This document shows, piece by piece, positions 45,266 through 54,136 of a stretch of DNA of 64,000 bases. The notes beneath the pieces were generated by a model, which saw only the letters and a program-made list of their open reading frames with translations, searched no databases and had not been told where the DNA came from. Origin of the DNA: Chryseobacterium sp. Bi04 (GTDB lineage Bacteria; Bacteroidota; Bacteroidia; Flavobacteriales; Weeksellaceae); contig NZ_CAKKLP010000004.1 of assembly GCF_918698085.1 (NCBI RefSeq), positions 62,001 through 126,000 on the forward strand, in the 5' to 3' direction. Made by a program: the position numbers and the translations under genes. The first letter of the stretch is position 1. Every line of letters begins with the position of its first letter.

Positions 45266-45287
45266 CCGCACAAATGCTTTCGTGTGG
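45266..45287. repeat. REP hairpin, left side of RAYT copy 2
   Basis: CCGCACAAA-tgct-TTCGTGTGG, same position relative to the gene as at copy 1; one stem base is changed. Preceded by CTA (GTAG core on the other strand is GTAG/TGAG-like). Confidence 0.7.
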
Positions 45288-45341
45288 TTTTTATTCCAAC
45301 CACCTTCTCATAAACTTTTTATCTTTATAAAAACATAATTG

Positions 45342-45790
45342 ATGAGTCGTAATTACAAATTCCACAATCCTGAAGGATTATACTTCATAAGTTTTGCTGT
45401 CGTAGGCTGGCATGTACACTTAGTTTTCAGAAGTATAAATGGGCAGAAACCGGAAACTCTGATTGGTGATTTAAAAAGATTTACAAGCAAAGCCATTGTA
45501 CGGCAATCAAGGAAAATCCTGCAGAAAGCAGAAAAGAATTTTTATTAGATTTCTTCTTTAAAGAAGGCTCAAAAACTTCAAATGTAACTCAATATCAGTT
45601 TTGGAGACATGATAATAAACCTATTGAGTTGTGGAATAACAGGGTGATTAGGCAGAAAATTAATTATGTAGATCAAAATCCGGTAAAAGCAGGTGTAGTT
45701 TTCCGTGCGGAAGATTATAGATACAGCAGTGCAATAGATTATTCTGATGAAAAAGGACTTTAGATCATATTGTTGTTTTTAGAATGTTTG
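45342..45790 (+). pseudogene. Decayed RAYT transposase, copy 2
   Basis: Nearly identical to the intact RAYT at 35979 but damaged. Codons 24-59 are deleted in frame (GW joins directly to HVHLVF). A one-base deletion in ATTGTACGGCAATC (45496-45509) shifts the frame so that translation ends at 45546. A further missing base lies near 45760. The HUH pair survives in the DNA and the Tyr region remains in another frame (QKINYVDQNPVKAG), but no intact product can be made. REP hairpins remain on both sides. Confidence 0.88.
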
Positions 45791-45806
45791 ATTATAATGC
45801 TAAAAA

Positions 45807-45834
45807 CCACACGAAAGGATTCGTGCGGCAGCGG
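45807..45834. repeat. REP hairpin, right side of RAYT copy 2
   Basis: CCACACGAA-agga-TTCGTGCGG followed by CAGCGGGGG. Identical stem to the right hairpin of copy 1; the GTAG neighbour is GCAG here. Confidence 0.8.
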
Positions 45835-45910
45835 GGGAAAGAGCCTGCAGACTCTTTGGAAGTGCCTACAGGCTTTGTAGTGGGGGCTTTGTTGATCTTG
45901 GATGTTTTTC

Positions 45911-45964
45911 GAATATTTGATTTATAATGGTAAAAACCACGAAATGATTTGTGCGGTAGCGGGG
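45911..45964. repeat. Extra solitary REP end duplicated behind copy 2
   Basis: GAATATTTGATTTATAATGG TAAAAACCAC … GTGCGGTAGCGGGG repeats the last 50 bp of the RAYT element (compare 45782-45834) with two bases lost from the stem. It is a 3'-end duplication, or the scar of another copy, and abuts the promoter of the defence-like gene. Confidence 0.7.
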
Positions 45965-46009
45965 AGTTTAACTAATTAAATTTATTAATGACTTTAAAAA
46001 AAATAATTG

Positions 46010-46017
46010 TAAATTTG
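46010..46017 (+). promoter_or_regulatory. -7 box of the nuclease-NTPase-S1 gene
   Basis: TAAATTTG is a perfect TAnnTTTG, 37 nt before the start codon at 46054. No TTG lies at the usual distance. The gene thus carries its own promoter inside the RAYT-bounded segment. Confidence 0.5.
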
Positions 46018-46053
46018 AGTTTATACGCTCATTCTTAATTAAGAAACTATTCT

Positions 46054-48687
46054 ATGTTTGATTATAATATTGATGAAAGACTACTACAATCTGAAAGTGA
46101 TGTAGAGCAAAAGGTAATATTGCCACTTTTAACAAATAATTATCCCGAAGGTCTAAACTATTCTTCAAGTTACATACTTACAAAACATAATCTTAAAAGA
46201 TTCCAAATAGACAAAGGCTCAAAAACAAAAATTTATTATCCAGATTATGTAATAAATATAGATGGAGTACCTTCCCTTGTTATTGAAGCGAAAAAACCCA
46301 ATGAAGATCTTGACGAGGCTTATAGAGAAGCCTGTCTATATGCTAGTGAAATAAATAGATTTTATGATACAGATGTAAATCCCTGTAAGTATGTAATTGC
46401 TTGCGATGGTATTAGAATTTTTTTTGGATATTATGATTCAAACCCAATAGCAGAGTTACAGATAAAAGATTTAGCTATAGGAGGGGACATTCCCACCGGT
46501 TTTATTGAAGAATATTCTTATCTCTCTATAAAGAAGCATGTAGAAAGTATTTCTCAACAACTTAGGAAAACAAAAAGATTTTATAAACCCCTATTTATGT
46601 TGGGGGGTAAGTTTATTCAAAATAAGCAAACAAAAAATACCTTTGGAGAGAATATATCAATTCAATACAGACACCTTTTTAATCCTATTGTTGATGAGGA
46701 AATGGCTGATGTTGTTAAGAATGCTTATGTAACTATTAGTAAGCATGAATCTCATATTAATCCCATAGATAAGCTGATTCGAAAAAAAATTGTTCCTTCT
46801 GTTGAGAATTCAGTTCATCTTGAAGACTCTTCTCAACCACAACCTTTGATAGAAAAACTTCGTGAAGCTTACAAATATAATAATCAAGTTTTACTCCTAA
46901 TAGGGAGTGTAGGTTCAGGAAAGTCAACATTTTCTACCTATTTAAAAGAAGTTGCTTTAAGTGAAGATATTAGAGAAAGATTGACATGGATAAGATTAGA
47001 CTTAAACAATGCTCCAGTAAACAGAGAGGATATATATTCATGGGTAAAGAAATCACTTATTACTCAAATTAAAGATTGTTATAAAGAGATAGATTTTGAT
47101 GATATAGAGACCATACAAAAACTTTATAAAAATGAAATAGAGAAGTTTGATAAAGTAGCGAAATTTTTAATTAAAGATGAGGAAAAGTACAATTTTGAAC
47201 TCTATAATAAAATCCAGAATTATCTTAATGATGATGATATTACTTTAGACTCACTTATTGAAAACTTTTTAATTAAAGATTTAAAAACCTTAATTATAGT
47301 ATTAGATAACTGTGATAAAAGAAACCTTAAAGAGCAGTTACTTATGTTTGAAGTAGCAAATTGGATAAAAGAACGGATTAGGGCAATAGTTTTTCTACCT
47401 TTGAGAGATACAACCTATGATCATCACAGAACAGAAAAGCCACTAGATACTGTAATTAAAGATTTAACATTTAGGATTACTCCTCCATCACTTGAAAAGA
47501 TTATTTATAGTAGATTTAAATATGCTAGTCGACTATCTGAAAAGTCTGAAAATGGACAACATTACTATTTACCTAATGGAATAGCTGTCTCTCTGCCTAA
47601 AAATGATGAACTCTTTTATCTCAAATGCATATTATCATCTCTTTTCCAAAACCCTTTCTTTAAAAAAGTTATAGCTGGTTTGGCTGGCAGTAATATTAGA
47701 TATGGAATAGAACTCTTTTTAGATTTCTGTAAAAGTGGTCATATATCTGAAAATGATATATTGAGAATTCAACAAAAGAAGGGAGATATTAATTTGCCAT
47801 ACCATATTATCAGCAAAGTATTTTTCAGAAGTGATAGAGTGTATTACAAAGATGAATCTTCAAAGATAAAAAACTTATTTTTTTCAGATCCAAAAGATAA
47901 AGTTGCTAATCCATTCACAAGAATTCATATTTTAAAATGGCTACAACAAAAAACCAATGAAAAAGGAGAAAGTGGAGTTAAAGGATTTCATTCGATTCAG
48001 AAATTACTAAATGAATTAATGGCTGTAGGCTGTGAGGAGAATAGACTCAAACTTGAGCTATTAACACTTTTAAGACAGAGATTAATAATAAGTGAAAGTC
48101 AGGATACAGAAAAATATCAAGATAATGACTTAATATCTATAAATTCGTCAGGCACTATTCATTTAGATTTGCTTTACAATATAGAGTATTTAAGCACATG
48201 CAGTGAAGATACTTGGATTGATTTAGAAGTAGAAGCTCAGAAAATTCAAACTAATCTAGCTGGGAAAGGAGTCTCTTCACACTTATCATTAACTTCGGTA
48301 ATAGAAAATGCTAAGACATTAATTGATTTTTTACATAGGTATTACACAAATAATTATCAAGTTTATAATAATTATATCGACAGCTATACTGCATTGCCCT
48401 TTGATTTTGAAAAAGCTAACGAGTTAATAGAATCAAGTAGATATAAAACAAAAATGGTAGAAAATGTACAGCTCAACAAAGGTGAGGCTAAAAATGTTAT
48501 TATTAATAATATAACAAAATATGGGATCTTTGTAAGTTTCGAAGAGTCAGAAAGAGTGGGTTATTTAAGAAAGGAGTTAATTCCTGATAGAGATTTTGAA
48601 ATGAACTATAATGTTGGGGATAGAATTGAAGTCGAAATTATCTGCTTTAATGACACTCATAAAAAATATGAAGTAAAGCTAATTTAA
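46054..48687 (+). CDS. HsdR-N nuclease / P-loop NTPase / S1 fusion, candidate single-gene defence protein
   Basis: 877 aa. Residues 1-170: type I restriction R-subunit N-terminal-like PD-(D/E)XK domain, with SDVEQKVILPLL, then YYPDYVINIDG (Asp64) and LVIEAKK (Glu78, Lys80). Residues 280-520: P-loop NTPase, Walker A IGSVGSGKST (Lys290), Walker B TLIIVLDNCD (Asp418), and a possible sensor Arg451 in FLPLRDTTY. Residues 520-800: helical region without known motifs. Residues 806-877: S1 OB-fold (NITKYGIFVSFEESERVGYL … VGDRIEVEI). There are no helicase motifs or methylase/specificity genes, so it is not an ordinary type I enzyme. AT-richer than neighbours, flanked by decayed RAYTs: likely acquired. 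A STAND/Avs-like abortive defence role is inferred. Confidence 0.75.
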   Translation: MFDYNIDERLLQSESDVEQKVILPLLTNNYPEGLNYSSSYILTKHNLKRFQIDKGSKTKIYYPDYVINIDGVPSLVIEAKKPNEDLDEAYREACLYASEINRFYDTDVNPCKYVIACDGIRIFFGYYDSNPIAELQIKDLAIGGDIPTGFIEEYSYLSIKKHVESISQQLRKTKRFYKPLFMLGGKFIQNKQTKNTFGENISIQYRHLFNPIVDEEMADVVKNAYVTISKHESHINPIDKLIRKKIVPSVENSVHLEDSSQPQPLIEKLREAYKYNNQVLLLIGSVGSGKSTFSTYLKEVALSEDIRERLTWIRLDLNNAPVNREDIYSWVKKSLITQIKDCYKEIDFDDIETIQKLYKNEIEKFDKVAKFLIKDEEKYNFELYNKIQNYLNDDDITLDSLIENFLIKDLKTLIIVLDNCDKRNLKEQLLMFEVANWIKERIRAIVFLPLRDTTYDHHRTEKPLDTVIKDLTFRITPPSLEKIIYSRFKYASRLSEKSENGQHYYLPNGIAVSLPKNDELFYLKCILSSLFQNPFFKKVIAGLAGSNIRYGIELFLDFCKSGHISENDILRIQQKKGDINLPYHIISKVFFRSDRVYYKDESSKIKNLFFSDPKDKVANPFTRIHILKWLQQKTNEKGESGVKGFHSIQKLLNELMAVGCEENRLKLELLTLLRQRLIISESQDTEKYQDNDLISINSSGTIHLDLLYNIEYLSTCSEDTWIDLEVEAQKIQTNLAGKGVSSHLSLTSVIENAKTLIDFLHRYYTNNYQVYNNYIDSYTALPFDFEKANELIESSRYKTKMVENVQLNKGEAKNVIINNITKYGIFVSFEESERVGYLRKELIPDRDFEMNYNVGDRIEVEIICFNDTHKKYEVKLI

Positions 48688-48696
48688 TAAAAAATG

Positions 48697-48727
48697 AGAC
48701 TGTCTTAAAATACATAAGACAGCCTCT
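48697..48727 (+). terminator. Hairpin after the nuclease-NTPase-S1 gene
   Basis: AGaCTGTCTTA-aaatacat-TAAGACAGcCT, a 9-bp stem 10 nt after the stop codon. The T tail is poor; A run lies before it. Confidence 0.5.
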
Positions 48728-49068
48728 CTATCATTTCTTATTAGGTTATCTTTTAGCTATTTTCTGCTTGGCTTTTATAGAAGCCATTGGTTACTTTTAA
48801 TTTCTTCATAAACATAAATTAAGGATTAATAATACTCTTTTTGAAACGTTTCTACAGCAAAGTTAAATCCTGATTACGACAAAACTTGACGTGTTATTTC
48901 TTTTTATCATTATAATTAAATGCAAAGTAAAAATACATCTTAAAATTTTCAATCCGTATTTTCACAGAATATTATTAAGAATTTCAAAGAATAAAATATT
49001 TTTTAAAGTTTAGATAATTTGACAACAAAAAATCCCACTCTCGTCAGGATTTATTAATTATAGTAGTT
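48728..49068. other. Intergenic region, no gene assigned
   Basis: AT-rich. On the minus strand a short frame opens at ATG 48808 (MKKLKVTNGFYKSQAENS) but gives only 18 codons. I see nothing else. Confidence 0.3.
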
Positions 49069-49254
49069 ATGATATTTATATTCCCCCTTGCTGCTATATC
49101 TTCAATATTTACGGGGAATATGTCTCCATTAACACCAATGGCAAATATATTCTACACTTTTCATTATATTATAATATATTGTATTGGAATAGGAGTTTTC
49201 CTTCACTTTCTAATTATAAACCTGGAATTAATTATTAGAAATCGGAAATCCTAA
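49069..49254 (+). CDS. Small two-helix membrane protein
   Basis: 61 aa from ATG 49069: MIFIFPLAAISSIFTG and a second helix FHYIIIYCIGIGVFLHFLII, ending in a charged LIIRNRKS tail. The reading frame stays open upstream to 49018 (DNKKSHSRQDLLIIVV) without a start codon, so the N-terminus may be longer and damaged. It lies between the nuclease-NTPase-S1 gene and RAYT copy 3, inside the same bounded segment. Family unknown; a link to the neighbouring candidate defence gene is speculative. Confidence 0.45.
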   Translation: MIFIFPLAAISSIFTGNMSPLTPMANIFYTFHYIIIYCIGIGVFLHFLIINLELIIRNRKS

Positions 49255-49286
49255 TTTCAATTCTTTTAGTTGAAATTCCTTCGCTA

Positions 49287-49308
49287 CCGCACGAATCCTT
49301 TCGTGTGG
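49287..49308. repeat. REP hairpin, left side of RAYT copy 3
   Basis: CCGCACGAA-tcct-TTCGTGTGG preceded by GCTA (GTAGC on the other strand). The best conserved of the left hairpins. Confidence 0.8.
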
Positions 49309-49363
49309 TTTTTACTTCACCCCTCTTTCACATTAAGTTTTTATCTTTATAAAAACATAATTG

Positions 49364-49835
49364 ATGAGTCGTAATTACAAATTCCACAATCCTGAACGAT
49401 TATACTTCATAAGTTTTGCTGTCGTAGGTTGGCTGGCTGTTTTTATCAGAAATGAATACAAAGAAATTCTTTTAGAAAGTTTAAAAGCGTAAGGGATGGA
49501 AATACAAGAGTGGTGCATCATGTCAAACCATGTACACTTAGTTTTCAGAAGTATAATGGGCAGAAACCGGAAACTCTGATTGGTGATTTAAAAAGATTTA
49601 CAAGCAAAGCCATTGTGACAGCAATCAAGGAAAATCCTGCAGAAAGCAGAAAAGAATTTTTATTAGATTTCTTCCTTAAAGAAGGTTCAAAAACTTCAAA
49701 TGTAACTCAATATCAGTTTTGGAGACACGATAATAAGCCTATTGAGTTATGGAGCAACGGGGTGATTAGACAGAAAATTAATTATGTAGATCAAAATCCG
49801 GTAAAAGTTGGTTTAGTTTTTCGTGCAGGACACAA
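49364..49835 (+). pseudogene. Decayed RAYT transposase, copy 3
   Basis: Starts like the intact copy (MSRNYKFHNPERLYFISF) but has an in-frame TAA in AAAGCGTAAGGG (49487-49498) beside a 12-bp deletion, and a one-base deletion in AGTATAATGGGC (49550-49561). After QKINYVDQNPVKVGL the sequence departs from the family at about 49830. The last 40 or so residues and the right REP hairpin are missing. The break lies next to the terminator of the following minus-strand gene. Not functional. Confidence 0.88.
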
Positions 49836-49840
49836 ATACT

Positions 49841-49876
49841 AAAAAAGCCTTCCAAGATGCTTGAAAGGCTTTTTTA
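49841..49876 (-). terminator. Terminator of the MG2/TonB-plug protein gene
   Basis: AAAAAAGCCTTCCAAG-atg-CTTGAAAGGCTTTTTT, a long stem with A and T tails on both sides. It also closes off the broken RAYT copy. Confidence 0.85.
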
Positions 49877-49894
49877 AGTCAAGTCAAAAATATA

Positions 49895-52297
49895 TTATTT
49901 AAAAATTTCATTCTGATAAAGAATACGGTCGTCTTCGTCAAAACTGATGATCAGTACTTTATATTGTTTTGCGGTGTCGTTATTGAAAAATTTAATTCTC
50001 GGTGGAACGTATTCGCTGTCGAATAAATTAGGGTTCCAGTAGAGTGTTTCCCGGGTATCATTTTCAATTTTCTTTGCAGGATCATCAGTATCCAGTGTTT
50101 CAATAAGGAATTCCGAAGGTTTATCATAGCCCTTTATGACAGATGAGTTGTTCTTTTGAGCTTCTTTTTCATTGCTCTTAGGCTTCATATTTCCTCTCAT
50201 CGTGTAGATCAATACTGCATTACCCACCAATCCGGATCCTTTTATGATTTTTACCATAGCAATATTGCTTATAGGAACATTCATAATCATGCCCGGTTCA
50301 GTAGCCATTTCATCTAAATAGAGCTGAGCCTTGCTGCCACGAATGTAGGGAACATTCTCTCCTGAGTTATTTCTTTGAAATACTAAGCCGGCTGCCCTTC
50401 CTTGTAGCCATGCTAATATATCGGTTGATCCTGCAGCATGTTGGTCTTCATTGACAAAGTCGAATATCGTAGAATTCAGGGAATTAAACATTCCGGTAGA
50501 TAGTTGACTGTTTAATTCTGCTGTTGGATCTTTCTTTTTTCCTGTTAATTTTACTTCTTCAATTTCTACATCAGTACTCCCGTTTTTTTGATTGTTTTTC
50601 TGACTGTTGATGGCCCTGGAAATTGATGGGGGAAGGGTTTTGTTTCCGCTGGTTTTTACCAGGGTATATTTTGTACCTGGAAAATTGCCTTTAAATGGTG
50701 TGGGCGTAACCAGTGGCTCTACGGTGACGAATAGATTATCAGTGCTTGATTCCTGATTCTTTTCTGAAGTTGCAAGAACTGAAACGTTCAAAGGTTCAGA
50801 ATAGTTAAGATTATCTAAATAGATATATCCGTTTTGGTCTGTTTTGGATGGGGTAAGCGTGGGTTCGTTTTTGCCTAATTTCAAGGCTAAAATTACACTG
50901 GAGTTAATTAGCAGGGCATTGTTTTTAATAGGTTTTATCCTGTAAGAAAGAAATTGTTGGGAATTCGTTTTAATGGCTGGTACAGATCCACTAAGTAGGG
51001 AATTCCAGTCAAATCTTTTCCATTTTTCAGAAATAAGCAGTGCATCCAACGCTTCAGTATTGGCATTTTTAGAAAAATATTGGGCCGGACTGTCTATTTT
51101 TGAAGTAAAATCTCCCGTTAACCAAAGGCTGCTCAGTATATTTTCTTCTTCCGGACTCTGGGTACCGCTATCCTCACTTACCAAAACAGTATAATTTTTA
51201 AAATACGATTCCGGGGAAAGATCAATACTGTTGAAAGATCTTGGTGTCTGTTTTATATTCTGACCTATAATTTCTGCTTTCTCAATATGTAAACTATTAG
51301 GTTTTACGAAGCAAAGTCTCTGGGCTACCAGATGGTCTTGCACATCAAAAATGGCCAGTTGTAAAATGCCGTTGGCTTCATTGTTGATTTTTGCAGGAAT
51401 AAGACTGGAAGCTTCATTGATCAATTGGTTAATATTGGCTTTGTAAGCAAGATGGTTATTGATGGTTCCTACAATTTTATAGTTCTGAAGCTTTTGTTTT
51501 AAATTAACTCCTTTTAAGCTATATTTAATTCCTTCTTTAGAGTTGGAAATTTCTAAATGAACACCACTGTCTGCAACTTGTGGCAGATCTACGGTTTTGC
51601 TTTTACCTGTGTTATCCTGAATGATAGCCTGGTACTTTTTTCCTAAAGTTGGAGTCATGGTAAAAGATGAAACATTTTTATCAAAAGAGGTAAAGGTAGT
51701 AATGGGTGCATTGGGATTTTGCGTATCTATTACTTTTCCCGTCCAGGTTGCAGGTAGAGAAGTATCGCTTGATAATCTTACGGCAAATTTTGTAGGCATA
51801 CCGTTAATGAAAGTTCCCCCTTCCGGAAAGACTTTAGCAGACCAATCAGAACCTTTAGCAATCACTAATGATTCTGTGGAGATTGGATTGTAAACAGGAA
51901 TCGTTTTAACAATCTGAAAATCTTCATTAAAATTGGTCATGTAAGGCGTATAAGCTCTTATAAAATAAACTTGCTCGGGAAGGCTTTCTTTCAGTTGAAA
52001 ATCTCCGCTGCCTTCACCGTTAGTCAGAAGTACAGTTTTCCAATCTATTAATTTTTTATCAGAACTGTACAATTCCACAAATAAAGTAGTAGATAATGAA
52101 GAACGGTTATAGCCCTCAAATACAAAACTTTTAAACCAGATTTTGTCACCGGCTGCATATTGTGATTTGTCAGTCAGTACGTATACTTTTTCCTGTTCGT
52201 AATTATTCTCAAGATTTGTAATTGCCTTTTCTAATTGAGTTTGTGCCAGTATAGGTGATACAAGTGAAATAAGCAATACACAGAATATATTTTTCAT
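49895..52297 (-). CDS. MG2-domain / TonB-receptor-plug surface protein
   Basis: 800 aa, signal peptide (…LLISLVSPILA/Q). The N-terminus (EKVYVLTDKSQYAAGDKIWF KSFVFEG … LFVELYSSDKKLIDWK) is the alpha-2-macroglobulin MG2 domain found in Bacteroidota export proteins. More Ig-like segments follow. About residues 590-710 resemble a TonB-dependent receptor plug (TDILAWLQGRAAGLVFQRNN, YIRGSKAQLYLDEM, IAMVKIIKGSG) without the beta barrel. Proteins of this kind sit in the periplasm or outer membrane; their cargo is unclear. Monocistronic. Confidence 0.8.
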   Translation of the reverse strand: MKNIFCVLLISLVSPILAQTQLEKAITNLENNYEQEKVYVLTDKSQYAAGDKIWFKSFVFEGYNRSSLSTTLFVELYSSDKKLIDWKTVLLTNGEGSGDFQLKESLPEQVYFIRAYTPYMTNFNEDFQIVKTIPVYNPISTESLVIAKGSDWSAKVFPEGGTFINGMPTKFAVRLSSDTSLPATWTGKVIDTQNPNAPITTFTSFDKNVSSFTMTPTLGKKYQAIIQDNTGKSKTVDLPQVADSGVHLEISNSKEGIKYSLKGVNLKQKLQNYKIVGTINNHLAYKANINQLINEASSLIPAKINNEANGILQLAIFDVQDHLVAQRLCFVKPNSLHIEKAEIIGQNIKQTPRSFNSIDLSPESYFKNYTVLVSEDSGTQSPEEENILSSLWLTGDFTSKIDSPAQYFSKNANTEALDALLISEKWKRFDWNSLLSGSVPAIKTNSQQFLSYRIKPIKNNALLINSSVILALKLGKNEPTLTPSKTDQNGYIYLDNLNYSEPLNVSVLATSEKNQESSTDNLFVTVEPLVTPTPFKGNFPGTKYTLVKTSGNKTLPPSISRAINSQKNNQKNGSTDVEIEEVKLTGKKKDPTAELNSQLSTGMFNSLNSTIFDFVNEDQHAAGSTDILAWLQGRAAGLVFQRNNSGENVPYIRGSKAQLYLDEMATEPGMIMNVPISNIAMVKIIKGSGLVGNAVLIYTMRGNMKPKSNEKEAQKNNSSVIKGYDKPSEFLIETLDTDDPAKKIENDTRETLYWNPNLFDSEYVPPRIKFFNNDTAKQYKVLIISFDEDDRILYQNEIFK

Positions 52298-52594
52298 AGA
52301 AATATGAGTGCATTTAATTCTGTGCTAAATTAATCATTTAAGAGCTTTAAAAATTGATATTTAATCTCTTTATTTTTAGAAAAAGAAATCAGATTGATTA
52401 TCCCTTGATATGCTTCAAACGCTGTGGAGCAGTTTCTATATTAATTCAGATCACTAACCTGTTTTAATACAAAAAAATAATGTTTATAAATGCAGGTTTC
52501 AGGTGGTAACAATAGAATCCAATTTATTAATTTTTTCTAAGCGGGCCATAGCAGATATACTTGAAAAAAACAGGAAGGGTTTCTAAGCATGTCT

Positions 52595-53362
52595 TCAGTT
52601 CAGTTTTTGATATGCCCGCATTGCAAAGAAGTAAGCGACCAGCATAATTCCTGTGCACCATGCCAGGGCAATCCATATTTCATGGCCTGCCGGCTGATTT
52701 GAGAGTAAAGCACGGATAGTCTCCACAATTGAGGTTACAGGCTGGTTTTCTGCAAAGGCACGGACCGGACCGGGCATCGTCTCTGTTGGTACAAATGCCG
52801 AACTAATCAGAGGAAGAAAATGAATAGGATAAGCAATTGCAGTTGCTCCATCCACTGATTTTGCAGATAATCCGGCAATGGCGGCAATCCATGCCAGAGC
52901 CAGCATGAAAAGTATAAGTATACCAGCTATGGCAAGCCATGACAATATGCCTGCCGGTGAACGGAATCCCATTATTAATGCAATGAGAACAATAATAACA
53001 AGTGAAAAAAGATTAGATATCAGTGAAGTCATAATATGTCCCCATATTGCGGCTGAACGTGCAACCGGCATGGAATGGAACCTTTCAAATATGCCCCGCT
53101 GCACATCATTAAACAAACGATAGGAGACATAACCAATGCTATTGGCAATAGCAATGATCAGTATGCCCGGCAATAAGTAATTTACATAATTGTCTGATCC
53201 TGTTTTTATTGCGCCTCCTAGCACATAGACGAATACCAGCATAAGTGCAATTGGCATGATGGTGACTGTAATGATCGTATCGGCACTGCGCATTACGTGG
53301 CGCATGGACCGGCCAAGCATAACGCTCATATCTGTAAAAAAATAGCTTTTAATAGTTTCCAT
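52595..53362 (-). CDS. ABC-2 type transporter permease
   Basis: 255 aa with six hydrophobic helices, DrrB-like (MSVMLGRSMRHVMRSADTII, LLPGILIIAIANSIGYVSYR, FNDVQRGIFERFHSMPVARS — the ABC-2 signature). It forms the membrane channel for the ATPase encoded 12 nt upstream. Together they would export a drug, lipid or antibiotic-like compound. Last gene of the three-gene operon headed by the HTH-pentapeptide regulator. Substrate unknown. Confidence 0.88.
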   Translation of the reverse strand: METIKSYFFTDMSVMLGRSMRHVMRSADTIITVTIMPIALMLVFVYVLGGAIKTGSDNYVNYLLPGILIIAIANSIGYVSYRLFNDVQRGIFERFHSMPVARSAAIWGHIMTSLISNLFSLVIIVLIALIMGFRSPAGILSWLAIAGILILFMLALAWIAAIAGLSAKSVDGATAIAYPIHFLPLISSAFVPTETMPGPVRAFAENQPVTSIVETIRALLSNQPAGHEIWIALAWCTGIMLVAYFFAMRAYQKLN

Positions 53363-53374
53363 TATTTTCTTTTT

Positions 53375-54127
53375 TTATGCAATGATTGAAAGAAATATAT
53401 CTTCCAAGGTTGGTTGTTTTTCAATATATTCTACTTTTGTTGGCGGAAATAGCTTTTTCAGTTCAGCAAGTGTGCCGTTTACAATGATCTGACCCTTATG
53501 CAGAATGGCAATCCTGTCAGCAAGTTGTTCGGCCTCGTCCAAATACTGGGTGGTAAGGAATACAGTCGTGCCCTTATCAGCAAGCTCTTTAATAATTTTC
53601 CAAACTTCAATACGGGCTTCCGGATCAAGCCCTGTTGTAGGTTCATCAAGAAAAATAATCTGTGATTTTCCTACAAGGCTCATGGCAATATCGAGCTTAC
53701 GAAGCATCCCTCCTGAATAGGTAGAAGCCCTCCTATTGGCAGCATCAGTTAATCCGAGACGTTTCAGCAGAAGGTCTGCAACCAGTGTTGGACTTCTGAG
53801 GTGCCTCAGCTTGGCGATCATTATTAGATTTTCCCTTCCTGTGAGGATCTCATCTACAGCTGCTGACTGCCCGGTAAGGCTAATCGACTGCCGCACCATT
53901 TCGGGGCTCATTTCTACATCGAATCCGTTTACGGTAACCTTCCCGCTATCCGGTTTCAATAGGGTAGTAAGGATTTTAACAACCGTAGTTTTGCCTGCAC
54001 CGTTGGAGCCTAGCAGCGCAAAAATACTGCCTGCTGTGATGTCAATATCTACTCCTGCCAATACAGGAACGTTTTTATAGGATTTTCTCAAACCCTTCAC
54101 CGAGATGGCCATTTTATTTTGTGACAT
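53375..54127 (-). CDS. ABC transporter ATP-binding protein, DrrA-like
   Basis: 250 aa. Walker A LLGSNGAGKTTVVKIL, signature YSGGMLRKLDIAMSL, Walker B IIFLDEPTTGLDP, H-loop TTQYLDEAEQLADR. It is of the daunorubicin-resistance (DrrA) type, though shorter than the usual 300 or so residues, lacking part of the C-terminal extension. The gene lies 9 nt after the HTH-pentapeptide gene and 12 nt before the permease gene, so the three are one operon. It powers efflux through the permease. Confidence 0.92.
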   Translation of the reverse strand: MSQNKMAISVKGLRKSYKNVPVLAGVDIDITAGSIFALLGSNGAGKTTVVKILTTLLKPDSGKVTVNGFDVEMSPEMVRQSISLTGQSAAVDEILTGRENLIMIAKLRHLRSPTLVADLLLKRLGLTDAANRRASTYSGGMLRKLDIAMSLVGKSQIIFLDEPTTGLDPEARIEVWKIIKELADKGTTVFLTTQYLDEAEQLADRIAILHKGQIIVNGTLAELKKLFPPTKVEYIEKQPTLEDIFLSIIA

Positions 54128-54136
54128 AGGTGTTTT

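Noticed and set aside
46054..48687. Ordinary type I restriction R subunit
   Set aside because: Only the N-terminal nuclease-like domain fits. There are no DEAD/helicase motifs and no hsdM/hsdS next to it.
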